Shown here in pieces: positions 34,601 to 46,113 of a stretch of DNA of 64,000 nucleotides. Position numbers and translations under genes: made by a program. Under the pieces are notes generated by a model, which saw only the letters and a list, made by a program, of their open reading frames with translations, did not search any database and was not told the DNA's origin. Every line of letters starts with the position of its first letter. Positions within the stretch are counted from its first letter, which is position 1. Source of the stretch: Dryas octopetala (Eukaryota; Streptophyta; Magnoliopsida; Rosales; Rosaceae); assembly GCA_963921425.1 (NCBI GenBank), contig OY992840.1, forward strand, positions 1,056,501 through 1,120,500, written 5' to 3'.

Positions 34601-37600
34601 TGGCATTACTGTTAGTTCGATCGAAACGGGGCGGCATCTTGTCAGCAAGACTGAAAACAAATAAGGGAATGATTGACACAAATGATACAAGGAACAAAAG
34701 TGTTTCAAGGGAAAGACTTATCGAAGAATGTGTTTGGTTGGAAACTTCGAAAGAATCTGCTGAATCGGCTCTGGGTTGGCATATCCTGCATATTAGTAAA
34801 AATAATCTACTAACAATCTTACAAAGTTATTTATTTATTTATTATTGTTATTATTATTATTATTTTAGGTCGTACCGCTCTGATACCACTTTTTCTGTGA
34901 CGCCCCGAAACTGGGAACACCACAGCGGCACCCGTCTTAAAGATCCTGAGACTATAATACCCCTTACCCCGAGTATTATATTCCCAAGCTCTCTAAAACG
35001 AGTTAAGCCCTTTTTATTGAAGAACCCGGGTTGGATCAGAGTAGTAAAAATACAGCGAAAGAAATTACTGAAAATACCTCATATTATAAATAACAGTAAA
35101 GAGTACCAACCCGTGAGGGTTATGTGTTTCAAATACACTAACCCTAATGCTACAAAATAAAACAGTAGATAAACAGATATGTCAGGATAGTCCAACCCAC
35201 GCCAGAGTGATTCAGTCTTCAACAAAGTGGTGCAACAAATTGGACTCATGGATAGCCATTGGGATATGCCACCTACGAGGATGAAAGAGAAACACCACCA
35301 CAGATCCAAAGAAAGGATCTAAACTAGATAGCAAGACTGAAACTGACAAGCTGCAAGTGCCACACCCACGACCTCAATCTTGGTCTCCAACAACTGGATT
35401 ATCTGCACTCACAAGAGTACAGTAGGGGGTAAGCGTCACATACGTTCATCGCTTCCCCTCGAGGGAAAATCCTGGTTAGGTTTGAAAGCAATACTCGAAG
35501 ATATAGGATTTCAAGGAAAACAGTTTAAAAGCAATGCACACCCAAAAACAGGGTATCAATATCAATAATATTGTAACCAAAGCCAGTAATGATAAAGATA
35601 ATTATGCCAATAATCAGTGAGTAAAGCCTTTGCATGCTCATACATCTTTTTCCTTCCTGTCACGTGACATAGTTCAGAAACATACCTGCGACCGATCACA
35701 TACAGGCCAACCACCAGTATCGGAAATTCAACCACCACCTCGATACTGTGGTGAGAGTATCCATTTACCTGGTAATACCACATTGGTTAGCCTCCCCAGA
35801 AGGACATTCGACTAACCAGTCCGTACTTACCCCTCCGGAGGTTTAGGGGATCGAAACCCAAGGTCACAACACGTGCCCGTTACTCTCAGGTCGTCCAAGG
35901 TATCACACAGAAAATCACACAAATATGCCATACAAAAATCATGCACATTCTCTGTGAAAGACATTTTCATATACATATAGTACGAAAATAGGCAGGAAAT
36001 CCAATAACCGGGATATGGTACTTTCCCCCTACCTGTTTTACCAAAGTGTGTCCCTTGCCTGATCCCTTTCCTGTGTCTGGGTCCCACTTGTACCTGTTGG
36101 GAAACTGGAGATCCGAATCCGACGACAGCTATTAGGAACGTACTAAACGTACTCTCGGCCTTGTCTATTAAGACCAGGTAAAATTTAGAGGTTTGGCACT
36201 AGCGTAACTTGCTAGGCTTCTCTAAATTCTTGATCCGGCATGACCCTGCTCCCCGAGGCAGACAGTCATGTCAGACCGTATGGTTTCTAAGTTTATTTTA
36301 ATTTATTGTCGAGGAGGTTGATCAGATATGAACCTTACAACGTGACCAGGTCAGTGCATGGGGAAACTGAGGGAGCTCTGGCTCAGTACCCAACGCTTGT
36401 ATGCTCATGGACTGACCTTAGTCATCACGTTATTTGGTTACCACTGATATGGCCTCAATATTTATTAAGTTCATTTAATAACAACAGTTAAACGGTATTT
36501 CGTCTATAACTACCACTTAAACAACAGCAGATTAAATAAGCTGGGTTAAGGGTATACCTGTTGAAGACTTCCCACGAGCAGAGTCTCGGTACTACTAGAC
36601 TTGCTAAATAATAAGATTAAAATAGCCTAATTAACAAGAGATTTATTTAACAAAATTTTAGCAGAAATTCGACAGGGATCAAGAAATTACCTATGTAGCT
36701 CAGAAATGATTTTTTTTAAAACTTCACCAAAACATAGCCTTCACACTACTAGAATTGAAGAGCTCGTCGCCACGATCGCGTAGGCGAAATCGGATCGTCG
36801 ATCGGAGCTCCAGAACTCAAGATAAACTCAAAACAAGATTGAAGAAGAGAGAGAAAGGAGGAGAGAGGAGAGAGAAGCTCTCTCTTGGGAAGCGTGCGGC
36901 TGAATTTGTGAGGATCAGCTGGGGTTCGCGCCACTATTTATAGGGTGAGTGAGTGAGTCAACTCGGTTGACTCATCCGAGTTGACTGGGTTGACTCAAGT
37001 CAACCGTCATAACTTTGACTAATGAGAAATTGACACGTGGCGAAGGCTTTGACACTTGGCTGCACATGCAGCCATCAGATCTTGCTGCCATGCATCGTTA
37101 GACGCTCCAGATCGTGCCACGTGGCGCGATCTGGTGTTTTTCCTATTTTATTTTCTTTTTCCTATTTTTCTCAACTTCAAAAATTAATTAAAAATAGCTC
37201 GGGACTCGGAAAAATACCCCGAAAAATACTACGGACTCGTATCGACTAGTACTAATTAACTATGAGGTCAAATTACCAATTTTCCCTTTAGAAAAATTTC
37301 GAAAATTTCAAGCTCCACAAACTAAGATAAAATGCTTTTAAAAATGAAATTTTGGGAAATTCATAAAATAATCTCCCGGACTCGGAATAATACGAGACTT
37401 GCTCCGTTGGGTTCGTGAGTAAAAGTACCACCTTCTAAAGGTGTAACTTGGGTCAAAACTCTAGTCAAAGTTGGTCAAACAATTAAAGCTTAAGGTGAAA
37501 AATACGATTTTCCGCCAAACAAATTTCTAGAAAAATTCTAGAAATTAAAGAAAAATTCCAAAATAAATTTGGAAAATTTTGGGTCTCACATATATAGTAG

Positions 37601-39918
37601 CATTACTAATTGACATTAACTATATTCTCATACCTTTCTATGGGGTACATCCATCGATAATGTACCGGGCCCGCCATTGCTGCCTCTTCAGCTAGATGGG
37701 CTGGTAGGTGTAGCATGACATCAAAAATGTTTGGTGGAAAAATCTTCTCCAGCTTGCATAATATTAGGTATATCTGCTGTGTGAGGTTTGTGAAAAAGTC
37801 AGTCGTTCCACTCTTTGAACATACAAGTCTGAAAAATTGACAAAGTTCTATCAACACTTTTGTTACTGCATCTGGCAAAGTGTTTCGCAAAGCCATTGGG
37901 AGCAATTGTTGCAATATGACATGGCAGTCATGGCTCTTTAGCCCCAGCAATTTCCTTTCTTTAACATTCACACAACGGGCCACATTTGATGCATACCCAT
38001 CTGGCACTCTAACTGATGCCAACAACTTACAAAATACATTCTTCTCATTTGTTGACATCGTGTACAAAGCCGGTGGAAGTTGAGTTCTACCATGTCCCCG
38101 CTGAGGGTGTAGAGTCGGCCTCATATTCCATGCTTCCAAGTCCAATCGTGCATTCATTCCATCCTTAGTTTTCCCATCTTGTCCTAGCAACGTACCAACC
38201 ACACTATCGCATACATTTTTTTCTATGTGCATAACATCCAAATTATGTCTAAGAAATAAGTGTTTCCAATATGGTAACTGAAAAAAAATGCTTTGTTTTT
38301 TCCATGGTCCCTCATACATTACTGGTCCTTTGGGGGTTTTGCGCTTAGCTGCTTTCTTAACTTTCTTCCCAAAAGTAAAAGTCAAACTAGACAAATCACG
38401 TAGACAATCAATACCTGACATTCGTGCCGGGGGAAATTCCTTTTCAACCTTGTTATTGAACGACAAAGTTTCATGTCTAAACCTATGCCGGATAGGCAAA
38501 AATCGCCGATGCCCCATGTAGCAATTCTTATGTCCATTCGGTAACCACTTACTGCAAGTATTGTAGTTGCAATATGGACAAGCGAACTTGCCTTTTGTGC
38601 TCCAACCAGACCAGTTTGCATATGCTGGGAAATCGTTGATAGTCCATAACACTGCAGCCCGCAATGTGAATTGTTGCTTTGTTGCTTGATCATATGACCT
38701 AATCCCATCTTCCCATAGTAATTTTAGCTCATCAAAGAGTGGTTCCATGAAAATGTCAATGTCATTTCCAGGCCCCCTCGGACTTGGTATTAGAACAGAC
38801 AACATCATATAAGGTTGTGTCATGCATAGCCAAGGTGGCAAGTTGTATACACACATTATAACCGGCCATGTACTGTGTGAAATGCTTATGTTGCCAAATG
38901 GATTAAAGCCGTCGCTGGCCAACCCCAAACAAACATTCCGATTTTCAGCTGCAAACATTGGGTATTTAGTATCCAAATGTTTCCACGCGGGTGAGTCAGC
39001 GGGATGTCGCATTGTACCATCTTTTGGCCTTGCATTTGAGTGCCATGTCATCAAATGTCCCGTGTGTTGTGACATATACAAACGTTGCAACCTAGGACCA
39101 AGTGGAAAGTATCGCATCACTTTTTGGGGTACACGGTTGTTTTTTCCTCCATGACTTTTGTGAATGGTTTCAATTTGAGGTTTGTATCGACTCTCTCCAC
39201 ATGTCGTGCACTGATCATATAAAGCACGGTCTTTCCAATATATCATGCAATCATTCGGGCAAGCATGAATTTTCTTGTATGTCAATCCCAGCTCCTTGAT
39301 CAATTTTCTTGTCAAATGGAAACTTTTTGGAAGTGTCTCACCTTTGGGCAGAATTGATTTGATCAGTAATAATATCCCTGTTAGTGCAATGTCAGGAACC
39401 CCATGTAGACATTTGATTTGGTACAAGTGCACTAAAAAATCCAACTTCTTTAGACCCCTACACCCTGGATACAATTCCTTATCAGCGTCCTCAAGAAGTC
39501 CATAAAATTTTTCAGCCTCTGCAGTGGGATTTGTTGGTAGTGGTTCTTCACAAAAAAACTCATTTTCATTACCCTCTCCACCATGTCTAAATACATCATT
39601 CAGCATGTCACGCATCCCGCAATCAGTCAAACTGGCATCAGCAACTCGAACGGTGTTTGAAGGCATGTCCCCATTCTGAGCCCGAGACTCTCCATGGTAC
39701 ACCCACAAACCCTTTGCATAATCATTATCCATTCCGTCGACTGTCATGTGTTCAGCCACATTGCTTGGATTTTCCCAGAAACGGTTATAACATTTTGCAC
39801 AGGGGCACTTTAATTGTCCTTCATGTGCAGCTACAGAAAGGGACTTCGTTATAAACCTATATAAACCAATTATGAATTCATTCGATAGCCTGTTACTAAC
39901 GACCCAAAGCTTGTCCAT
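25641..39918 (-). CDS. CACTA transposase TNP2 (Transposase_21), 4 exons, 1,122 aa
   Basis: The catalytic protein of the CACTA element. Exons by splice signals: 39,918-37,634, 27,018-26,704, 26,578-26,476 and 26,306-25,641. Phases agree and the joined frame is open for 1,123 codons. Domains: an N-terminal transposase-associated region ([15 protein letters not shown]..., Cys-rich CPCAKC; 1-77); Transposase_21/TNP2 core ([20 protein letters not shown] near 430; [15 protein letters not shown] near 557); DUF4218 (from about 620, running across intron 1 into [16 protein letters not shown]); and DUF4216 in the last exon ([18 protein letters not shown]). Length and order match complete TNP2 proteins. 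Intron 1 (37,633-27,019) holds a 10-kb gypsy element, so native splicing would have to skip it. The start is the family's usual MDK. Confidence 0.88.
27120..27325. repeat. Imperfect short repeats in TNP2 intron 1
   Basis: The phrase ATTAGGATTAAAAGGCTTTA occurs four to five times with small changes between about 27,130 and 27,320, irregularly spaced. It is non-coding. Confidence 0.7.
27507..30201 (-). repeat. Gypsy-1 3' LTR
   Basis: 2,695 bp. Differences from the 5' copy noticed by eye lie near 27,586, 28,890 and 30,052. Short ORFs inside it are duplicated in the other LTR and are not genes. Confidence 0.95.
30237..34637 (-). CDS. Gypsy-1 gag-pol polyprotein with chromodomain, about 1,466 aa
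   Basis: A single uninterrupted polyprotein. The open frame extends 20 codons upstream to 34,697, but [11 protein letters not shown] at 34,637 fits the family's usual start. Order: retrotransposon gag ([14 protein letters not shown] to about 200), CCHC knuckle ([14 protein letters not shown], about 258), aspartic protease ([10 protein letters not shown], about 355), RT ([10 protein letters not shown] about 589; FIDDILIYS about 687), RNase H ([10 protein letters not shown], about 834), integrase zinc finger and core ([20 protein letters not shown] about 1,120; [12 protein letters not shown]), and a chromodomain (about 1,410-1,460; VEEATWELE). RT before integrase is the gypsy order. No frameshift or stop is seen, so it is potentially autonomous. 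Confidence 0.95.
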   Translation of the reverse strand: MPPRFDRTNSNANNRFDPQQMAEFMQAFFAQQAGNRLTPAEREDKRRGEYLDRFLRTKPMKFHGSSEPDLAENWVTHIEKKLESINAPDEYKIWLATHVFEGEADGWWRCIRHRENINTMTWEGFRELFYDRYFPEPLQMTKMKEFMDLEQGNMTVSEYVGKFTELGRFVPSTMNDEKAKTVRFLQGLKNGIRQYLASQRFTVFKDVVNAAYAQEQDFLATRQKGEIARSEGTRLGKRRNFQRGGPSRNQRNWKRTRLQICFQCRGEGHYRNDCPTRTQQNAPRPQPQIQAAPQPFRAQPLQHAPPQPNNRGGQGRGGGGRPQPARGGRVFAVRANQEEAPLDGTILLFNTEVRILFDTGASHSFVSVSFTEELGLHAEPLAETIHMSTPIGTTTEVDRIYQSCQLVVQNRVLTANLYPLNMDYYDLILGMDWLQENQAQIDCEKRKVKVVTSNREEVIIRLHKPLQPINPLLRVCFKSKKVMLCYSLILSTQAKQKEDKPIPVVDEYPDVFPEDLPGIPPTREVEFKIELVPGTQPISIPPYRMAPAEMVELKKQLDDLKEKGFIRESISPWGAPVLFAKKYDGTLRLCIDYRKLNQVTIKNKYPLPRIDELFDQLSGAKYFSKIDLRSGYHQLRVRDEDVPKTAFRTRYGHYEFVVMPFGLTNAPAAFMDLMNRAFRPYLDKFVIVFIDDILIYSKSKEEHEEHLRIVLQTLLQKQLYAKKSKCEFWLKEVQFLGHIISEKGLSPDPKKIEAVLNWEQPKSMTEVRSFLGLAGYYRRFVEGFSKIATPMTRLLRKGFKFEWNEKCEEAFQELKKRLTTAPVLVLPNNEDPYEVYTDASIIGVGCVLMQNGRVIAYASRQLKEYEKNYPTHDLELAAVVHALKIWRCYLYGGRFTVFSDHKSLKHIFTQRDLNLRQRRWMEYLKDYDFELQYHPGKANKVADALSRKKNTLASLLMAEREILQTLDQYKVNVRHDGRIASMQIEPQLEQELVQEQEEDLEIQQKKKEVYSGDAPGEWKVHSDGSLRYRGRIVVPNRKETRQRILNEAHSTSFAMHPGGTKMYQDLKRRYWWKGMKRDVADFVNHCVTCQQVKAEHQKPSGLLQPLPTPEWKWDCVTMDFITDLPRNTKGHNGIWVIVDRLTKSAHFLPVKMNSPVDYFADLYIEWIVRLHGIPKTIVSDRDPRFTSRLWRKLQSELGTQLNLSSAYHPQTDGQSERVIQILEDMLRACVLDFRGKWSEYLPLAEFVYNNSYQSSIKMAPYEALYGRPCRSPLCWADVEDRVVLGPEVIKETTEKVKMVKKRLETAQSRQKSYADRRRKPLEFQVEDLVFLKVSPLKGTFRFGMRGKLAPRYIGPFKVLERVGKVAYRLELPPQLAYIHNVFHVSQLKKSVPDIPQVMPWIGLPLEPNVSYVEGPVSILAYETKQLRNRKVPLVKVQWQRHGVEEATWELESDMRKRYPHLFSELR
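34830..34866. repeat. TTA/TTTA microsatellite in gypsy-1 leader
   Basis: ATTTATTTATTTATTATTG followed by repeated TTA lies between the primer-binding site and gag. Simple-sequence DNA. Confidence 0.85.
34875..34888 (-). promoter_or_regulatory. Gypsy-1 primer-binding site (tRNA initiator Met)
   Basis: Minus strand TGGTATCAGAGCGG, seven bases inside the 5' LTR end. It matches the 3' end of plant initiator Met tRNA, the usual primer of plant gypsy elements. Confidence 0.92.
34896..37590 (-). repeat. Gypsy-1 5' LTR
   Basis: 2,695 bp and near-identical to 27,507-30,201. It carries the promoter features listed separately and ends beside the right TATAT duplication. Confidence 0.95.
36934..37123 (-). 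promoter_or_regulatory. Gypsy-1 promoter: TATA box, W-box cluster and G-boxes
   Basis: On the minus strand a consensus TATA box (CCTATAAATAG, 36,934-36,944) is followed upstream by seven TTGAC cores on both strands within about 80 bp (36,957-37,034), the core of WRKY W-boxes. Beyond them are two CACGTG G-boxes (37,034-37,039 and 37,118-37,123). The same arrangement is in the 3' LTR (29,545-29,734). WRKY or ABA/stress responsiveness is inferred from motifs only. Confidence 0.65.
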
Positions 39919-40475
39919 CGTATCCCGGTATCGATTGCTATTAAAATACCAAATTGTCTGTCAGCTTACACAAACTCATTACGTATGCTTCTATATACCA
40001 CAATAACTAAGGTTGTTATTTTCCCTTCTGTATGAACTGCTCTCAATTGGTTTACATTTGCTCTATCTTCATACAGATCTACAAAATTTGAAGAATTACT
40101 ACCACTGTTATATGAAGGATTAAATCAAAATATAAAGCACTCCAAATTTAAACATTCTTATAATACTACTGATAATGGTATGAAATAAAAGTCAAATTAA
40201 AACGCATCCCACAATGTCCAAATACCATTGCTATCATACCACAAATCAGGGGTGAACAAAATAATTTGAAGAATTCAACAAATATTACTAACCTGTGTTT
40301 TTGTTGGGCCCTACATTAGTGGAGCTCATTAATCTACTTGATGCGTCTGCTAGATCTCTCTGCTGCCGAAGTAAATACGAAATTCAGTGGGTAGTTGTGG
40401 GCGAAACTGGTAGGGATCCCCAATAATGGAGGCTTCTGAATGCTTGGCCTGTCTGCAACTCAGACACTGTAATCG
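39919..40475 (-). other. TNP2 leader region
   Basis: On the minus strand a likely non-coding first exon ends with ACACAG|GTTAGTAA near 40,297-40,305, upstream of the TNP2 ATG exon. AT-rich intron text fills the remainder. No ORF is supported. Confidence 0.4.
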
Positions 40476-41058
40476 ATGACTTTTGAAATATTAAAAATGT
40501 AAGGTTTCATGTCCGCATTTAATTAAGTATTTGATATATAAGTCATGTTATTAGGAATATTAGAATAAAACCAATTAGATAAGTGATGTGACTGATGGCC
40601 TTATGACAACAATTGAAAATATAATAAAATGGGTTCAGGTTGGTGTACGTGTACAACAATTGGTGAATTGATTGGTTTTTTTTTTTTTTTTTTTATCCAT
40701 AAGTCATTTGAGAAATTGAGGTCATTATGCAAAATAAATAAAAATGCATCATTTTGTTTTGCAAACACACATAAAGACATAGTGTTGAACAAAATTTGTA
40801 AATAAATAATAATAATAATATCACCCAACATAATTTTACCCAAATTCATTTAAGGAATAAGAGTTTTAATATTTTGGGTACGACCCATTCAAGATGGAGT
40901 ACATCTCTTAATTACAGTCCCTTGACTCAAGGGAATACCCTTTGATTCCAATTGCAATGACACCAACGGATCACTTTGTGAGTGTTTGAATTTTCGATAG
41001 ATGAAAGACCTATTTACATGGAATTTATTTGCGGCTGCGGTTGCACCCATATTTTAGG

Positions 41059-41390
41059 TTGCTTACGTACCCGTTGCAGGATCAAACCACACGTAGTTCC
41101 AAGGTTTTGGGATTTAAATGGGTGAATGACTCATTTAAATGATTTGAGTAATTTGGGTATGGTTTAAAGCCCTTGGATTTGATTTGAGAAATTAATTCAG
41201 GGACTTTTGTGTGTAGAATTAATTTCTGAAGGATTTGGGTGGATTTAATTTGGTGCGAAATTAATTCAAAGAAATTTGTATGAATTAATTCCTAAGGGAA
41301 TTTGAAGAAATTTGTGAATGCGGTTGAGTGTGAATTTTGCTCACATTGCCTACGTACCCATGATGGGATCAAACCAGACGTAGTTCAGTA
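41059..41390. repeat. Two copies of a CTACGTACCC...ACGTAGTTC motif
   Basis: TTACGTACCCGTTGCAGGAT...ACACGTAGTTC (41,065-41,099) and CTACGTACCCATGATGGGAT...AGACGTAGTTC (41,350-41,385). Each pairs ACGTA(G) with its own complement about 25 bp away, so each could form a small stem. Confidence 0.7.
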
Positions 41391-42591
41391 AAAGAATTTG
41401 ACTTGATTGGCTTTGTGCCATTTTTTGGAATTGAATTTGAGAATTAATTTTGGTTTTGTACCGATTGAGAAATTTGGTTTTGTACAAATTTGAGAGTTTG
41501 AATTTGGGGTTTGGATTTGGTTTCGGTTTTGGTTTTGTACCGATTGAGAGAGTTGGTTTTGCACCAATTTGAGAGTGTTGGCTTTGTACCAATTTAAGAG
41601 TTTGAATTTAGGATTTGGAGGAAAATGTGCCCATTAATATTTTTGTATCATTTACTTTTTAAATGACACATTTTTTTATAATGGGCTAACATGAATTTGG
41701 TTATGTGTCCACTAATATCTTTGTATCAATTATTTATTCATTGATACACTCTTTATTTATTAATGGGCAAAGGTACTTTGAAAACATGACCACTGGATTT
41801 GTGACCCCAGTACAGGTGATTTAATAATGTTGGAATGAGGTCCAATATCTAATTTTGCTGGCAGCACAATTGCATTAACATGCAATTTTTATTCAGAGCA
41901 AATTGAAGACAAGCCCAAGAAAAGCTTCACGTGGGACCCACTAATTTTCCCAAAGACTTTGTTTTCCTTTACTTATTGAAGATAAGAATCCAACAAATTG
42001 ATTTCTTCTTGTATCCTGGAGCTTGACTTTATTTCCACTTTGCTGCATGGTTATAATTTAGAACCATAATTTCTTTTGTGATCTTGTACGGGAAATACCC
42101 ATCTCTTGAAAGAAGCCTTTCTTCTTTTCTTTTCTTTGGAGGGGCACATTTGGCTTTTGCTGGCAGAAGTGCAGCACCTTTTTTCTTTATTGTGCTGCAT
42201 TGCCATAGCCTCATTTAATTTGTTTTTCTCATTTTCTTTCTTTTGCCCTTTTTTTTTTTACTACGGGCCCAACTTGATTTTTTTTCTTGGCTTCTCACGT
42301 GAAGCACTATGGAAGCAACATCACATCTTTTCCTTGGCTTCACAACATGTCAGAGACCACCTTTTATTTTCGTCTCTTTTTTTGACTAGTTGGCTTGCCA
42401 ATTTCATCTTGGGAACTTGGATATACTTTCAAGCGCGACTTTGATTTCTTTGTAAGCCGCAACTTATTTAATTGGTTGGGTTCTTTCTCTCCCTTTTTTT
42501 TTTTTTTTTGCGTTCAACAATATAGCAAAAGGAGATCTGTTGTTTCTCCTAATCTGGTTGGCAATTGAAGGCATAAGAAGTGATTTCTTTT

Positions 42592-42850
42592 GTGGGGTTC
42601 AGCACAGAACCACCAGCTTAGAAAATTAATTTTGGGGGTTCATATCAGAATCCCCATCTTGAGATCGAGAAAGCAATTTATGGGGGGTTCAGACCAGAAC
42701 CCCCATCTTGAGATGAGACGGATTTATGGGGGGTTCAGACCAGAACCCCCATCTTTTGAGAGAGGATAGATTTATGGGGGGTTCAGACCAGAACCCCCAT
42801 CTTGAGATGAAAGTGATTTATAAGGGGTTCTGACCTGAACCCCCATCTTA
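42592..42850. repeat. Array of six ~47-bp units with GGGGGTTC...GAACCCCC stems
   Basis: Six tandem units, each containing an inverted repeat of about 8 bp around a 6-base loop (GGGGGTTC AGACCA GAACCCCC), separated by ATCTTGAGATGA-like spacers. The three central units (starting 42,682, 42,728 and 42,775) are nearly identical; the outer ones (42,594, 42,634, 42,824) are diverged. Confidence 0.9.
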
Positions 42851-44208
42851 AAAGAAAGAACACTGCCAAGAGCCACTACCTTGAACTTGAACAGCAACGG
42901 TCTTGCAGTAATTCTCTCTTCTCTCTGTACTTTCTCCTTCAGCCTTTCGGTCTCCTCCCCTTCTCTCCTCCTTTTTCGGAATCCCTTATGCTTTATTTAT
43001 ACAGTCCATGAGAAGTGCAAGTGATGAGATCAGCTGGAGATGAGATAACTCTCTCCATTTAAATTTAAACTTATCAGATAAGAGATAATTAAGCTTTCAA
43101 ATAAATCCACATTATCTCACTTTTCAATTTGTTTTCATTTGAAATTCATGTGGCACATGGTATATGGGGATCTTATCTCAACCTCAACCTCAACCTCAAC
43201 CTTTGTATTTTTTTGAATTTTTTTACGGTTCAACACATAGTTAATAATTTTATTATGTGCTGGTTGGGGACTCCAAAAATTATTTATTTATATATGTGTG
43301 GGAATATTAAAGAGTCCATTAAAATTTGACGGTATTGAAAAAGTTATTGACTTTGATAAAATTCAATAAACCCTGGAGTTTGATGGAGTTTGGAGTATGA
43401 AGTATAAATACCAATTCTCCAACCTTCTCCCCAAACATTTCTAAAGGAATTCACGCCAACACTTTGTTTTTACGACTTTGCTGAACAAGTAAGCTCCCAA
43501 CACAGCCTTCAATCTTCCATCATAGACCACTTTCTGATCTCATCTCCAGGTAGGGTTCTCAACAATTTGATGTTATTCTTTTATGTAATATAGATCCATG
43601 TGTTTCTAGTTAATGATTTCTCTTCTATTCAGCGTTAGGGTTCTCTTGTATTTTAGGGTTTAGGGTTCTCTTGTATTTTAGGGTTTAAGTTCTCCTCTAT
43701 TGGGTTTATGGATTTTCAACATCAAATATGTATCTATATATACAATTTACAAATTTCAACGGGATTTATTTTTTTTTAATATTTTGTGAAGCTGTACGAA
43801 GATACTAGTTATATTTTGCTAGTTTATTAGAGGAATCTTTTGCATGTGGTTGTCATTGTGTTTTGTTGGTAAAAGAATGCAGTTGCAATTTATGACTCTC
43901 TCAAATCTAATGGTTTATTCTAGTACAATGTTTGTCAAACAAGTCCTCTTTCTTCTACTATGTTTGTATTCTTTTGTCTGGTACTATTTACTTTGGTTTA
44001 TTCAAGGCCTTTAGTACTATTTACTTTTTTCTGGTTGATCACCTCTGCCAATAGACAAAGAGAAAATTATTCATCATTACGTATGTACGTACCATTCATA
44101 TGTTGCTATTTTTTTTTTCTGAAACAATATCATGTATTGTATTTATTGCGGATATTTGGGATAGTGATTATATTGAGATAATTGCATGTGGAAATTTCAG
44201 TGTGATCA

Positions 44209-45363
44209 ATGGAAGATTCACAACCAGGAAAGGGAAAAATGTCATATAAAATGTGGACCACAGTAGAAAGCAATTTATTATTAGAGCTCATGGTTGATGC
44301 TGCCAAACGTGGATGGCGTGATGCTAATGGTGTGCTAAGCAATCAAATAGTAGAAAACAAAATACTTCCTCGTCTTAATGAAAAAATTGATGAGAAAAAA
44401 ACTTATTCCCAATACCAAAGCAGATTGAAATGGTTTCAGAGTCGATATTCTAATTTTTCTGAGCTTATGCGTCATAGTTCTGGGTTTGGGTGGGACCCAA
44501 CAACAAAGAAGTTTACTGCTAATGATGAAGTATGGGAAGATTACTTTAAGGTGAGCTTATTGTTTTTTTTTTTTTAATATCTATTTTATATGATAACTTG
44601 ATATTATACGTAAAAAAGAAAAAAATTAATTTTTATTATATGTTAACAAATTTTATTATTTTTTCTTTGCTAGTCCCACCCAAACCAAAGACACCTTCGT
44701 ACAGACACATTTGCAGAGTATGAGGACTTGAGAATTGTAGTTGGGAATGGAATAGCTGTCGGGACAAATTCAATTGGATTGGGCGATGATACTGATGCAA
44801 CAATATATAGGGCTAAAGACAATAATCGTGTGAGGATAGAAGACTATGTGTATGACGATAGCCATGATGCCTATGTACCAAGTCAGCATGAACTATCATC
44901 CCAAGCACCACCAGCTGGACAAAATACTTCATACTTACCCTTCCTGGACCCCTCTTTAGAGACTCCTTTAGAAGGCACTAGTCTTAAAAAAAAAAAAAAA
45001 AAACAAACTAGAATTGAGTATGAAGGAAATACTAGCTCATTTGAGACGACCACTCGAGCCAATGTTCTAGACAAGATTTCTCTTGGTCTTGATACAATTG
45101 GTTCAATGGACACTAGGTTTGAAGAAATGCAAAGGCTAATGGAGAAAAGGGACAAATATATGGAGAAACGTGAATTAGAGAAAAAGGAAAAAGAGAAAAA
45201 GAGTAATCTCTGGAATGCTATCAAGGAGATCCCAAACTTGGATACTATTACTCGTTGCAAAGCACTTAAGTCGATTAAGAAGATAGGAGTCACAGATGAG
45301 TTCTTAGAAATGACTGTTGAAGAGCGCTCAGTGTGGATACTCTGCAACAAGTTGGATGATTGA
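44209..45363 (+). CDS. Harbinger Myb/SANT-like DNA-binding protein, 2 exons, 343 aa
   Basis: The accessory protein of PIF/Harbinger elements, known in the family to bind element ends and carry the transposase to the nucleus. Exon 1 is 44,209-44,550 (donor GTGAGC), exon 2 is 44,674-45,363 (acceptor TTTGCTAG), phase 0. Residues about 12-115 form the Myb/SANT-like domain (KMWTTVESNLLLELMVDAAK, KTYSQYQSRLKWFQSRY, SGFGWDP). A 17-bp A-run at about 44,987 encodes a Lys stretch, possibly nuclear-targeting but also prone to slippage. The C-terminus has a charged helix (about 255-290) and a conserved-looking ending. No stop is present; it appears intact although its partner transposase is broken. Confidence 0.85.
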
Positions 45364-46113
45364 ATGTGGTTTTTTGAGTCTAATGTGTCTAGCATTTTGG
45401 AGTATGTTAAACTTTTTGGTTTAGAATTGATTTTCTTTAATCATTGCATTTTCTTTAATTTGTTTCACTACTGAGTGCTTATAATGAAATAAATGGATGT
45501 TTGATTTATTTCTTCTTAATTGTGATTTATAAAAATTTATCCCTGCATGATGTGGCTATATACTCTGGTTTATACATAGTAGTTGCAGACTTAATTATTA
45601 CTTTGCATGGTTGGTGGAGCGTTAATGATAAAATTGTTATATGGTTCACAATAAAAACTCAACACTTGCTGCTTTATTGAATTATTTTTAAAATAGCATG
45701 AGGCTAGAGTGTATGAATTGTATATTGTCTTAGCCCTAAAAGTTACTAATATATGACAACTTGAACAAACAAGAAAAATGGTCTAGCTGTATATAAAGGT
45801 TATTGTCATTCACTTTATTTTCGTTTTGCATATTCATGCATTAGAGGTTTTAATTTTGTGATGAACATATTTCATGTAGGATCACGCCTTGCATATTTTG
45901 TATACAGAAGCTTCAGATTAATGAAATTTAAATAATGGTTATAATTCCTTCTCATAGAGTTAGAAACCTTAGCCAACAAATCAATTTTGGAGTATGTATG
46001 GCTTTCTAGATTCACTTATTTGACTGAAGTAAACACACTTTTCTATTCATATATATATATATATTGCAATCTAACTTTTTTTCCTTTTCATTTTTTTGAG
46101 ATAAGGTTAAAAA
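45364..46113 (+). other. Harbinger intergenic and leader
   Basis: AT-rich spacer between the two Harbinger genes with a short (AT)n run at 46,050-46,065. No ORF is supported. Confidence 0.5.

Larger units (their letters stand above)
27507..37590 (-). mobile_element. Ty3/gypsy chromovirus-type retrotransposon, 10,084 bp, TSD TATAT
   Basis: A complete element: 2,695-bp LTRs (TGTGACG...TCTCACA), TATAT duplicated at 27,502-27,506 and 37,591-37,595, an initiator-Met primer site (minus strand TGGTATCAGAGCGG, 34,875-34,888), a polypurine tract next to the 3' LTR (minus strand AGTAGGGGAGGA, 30,202-30,213), and one intact gag-pol ORF with a C-terminal chromodomain. Long LTRs and the chromodomain type point to the Tekay/Del lineage. 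It lies in TNP2 intron 1. About 3 differences were seen between the LTRs, so insertion is recent. Confidence 0.96.
40600..43330. other. Unclassified repeat-rich block between TNP2 and Harbinger
   Basis: No gene is visible. It contains paired motif repeats (41,059-41,390), several tracts of TTGGTTTTGTACC.ATTGAGAG near 41,450-41,610, two ~65-bp hairpin-like units (GCCCATTAATATTTTTGTATC...TAATGGGC near 41,629 and 41,708), a hairpin array (42,592-42,850), a minus-strand TATA-like TATAAATAAAGC (42,990-43,005), and four CCTCAA units (43,181-43,203). It looks like an LTR or long non-coding retroelement derivative, but I could not find paired ends. Confidence 0.45.

Noticed and set aside
41350..41592. 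Asn/Lys/Pro repeat frames on the minus strand
   Set aside because: They come from the TTGGTTTTGTACC repeats in non-coding DNA, and overlapping frames give equally long translations.
43181..43203. CCTCAA hexamers as a telomere-like repeat
   Set aside because: Only four units, and the sequence is not the plant telomere repeat CCCTAAA.
43140..43345. A clean Harbinger left terminal inverted repeat
   Set aside because: Only subterminal similarity (AAAAGTTATTGACTTTG) was found. No GGGGGTGTATTC tip or TWA duplication is visible.
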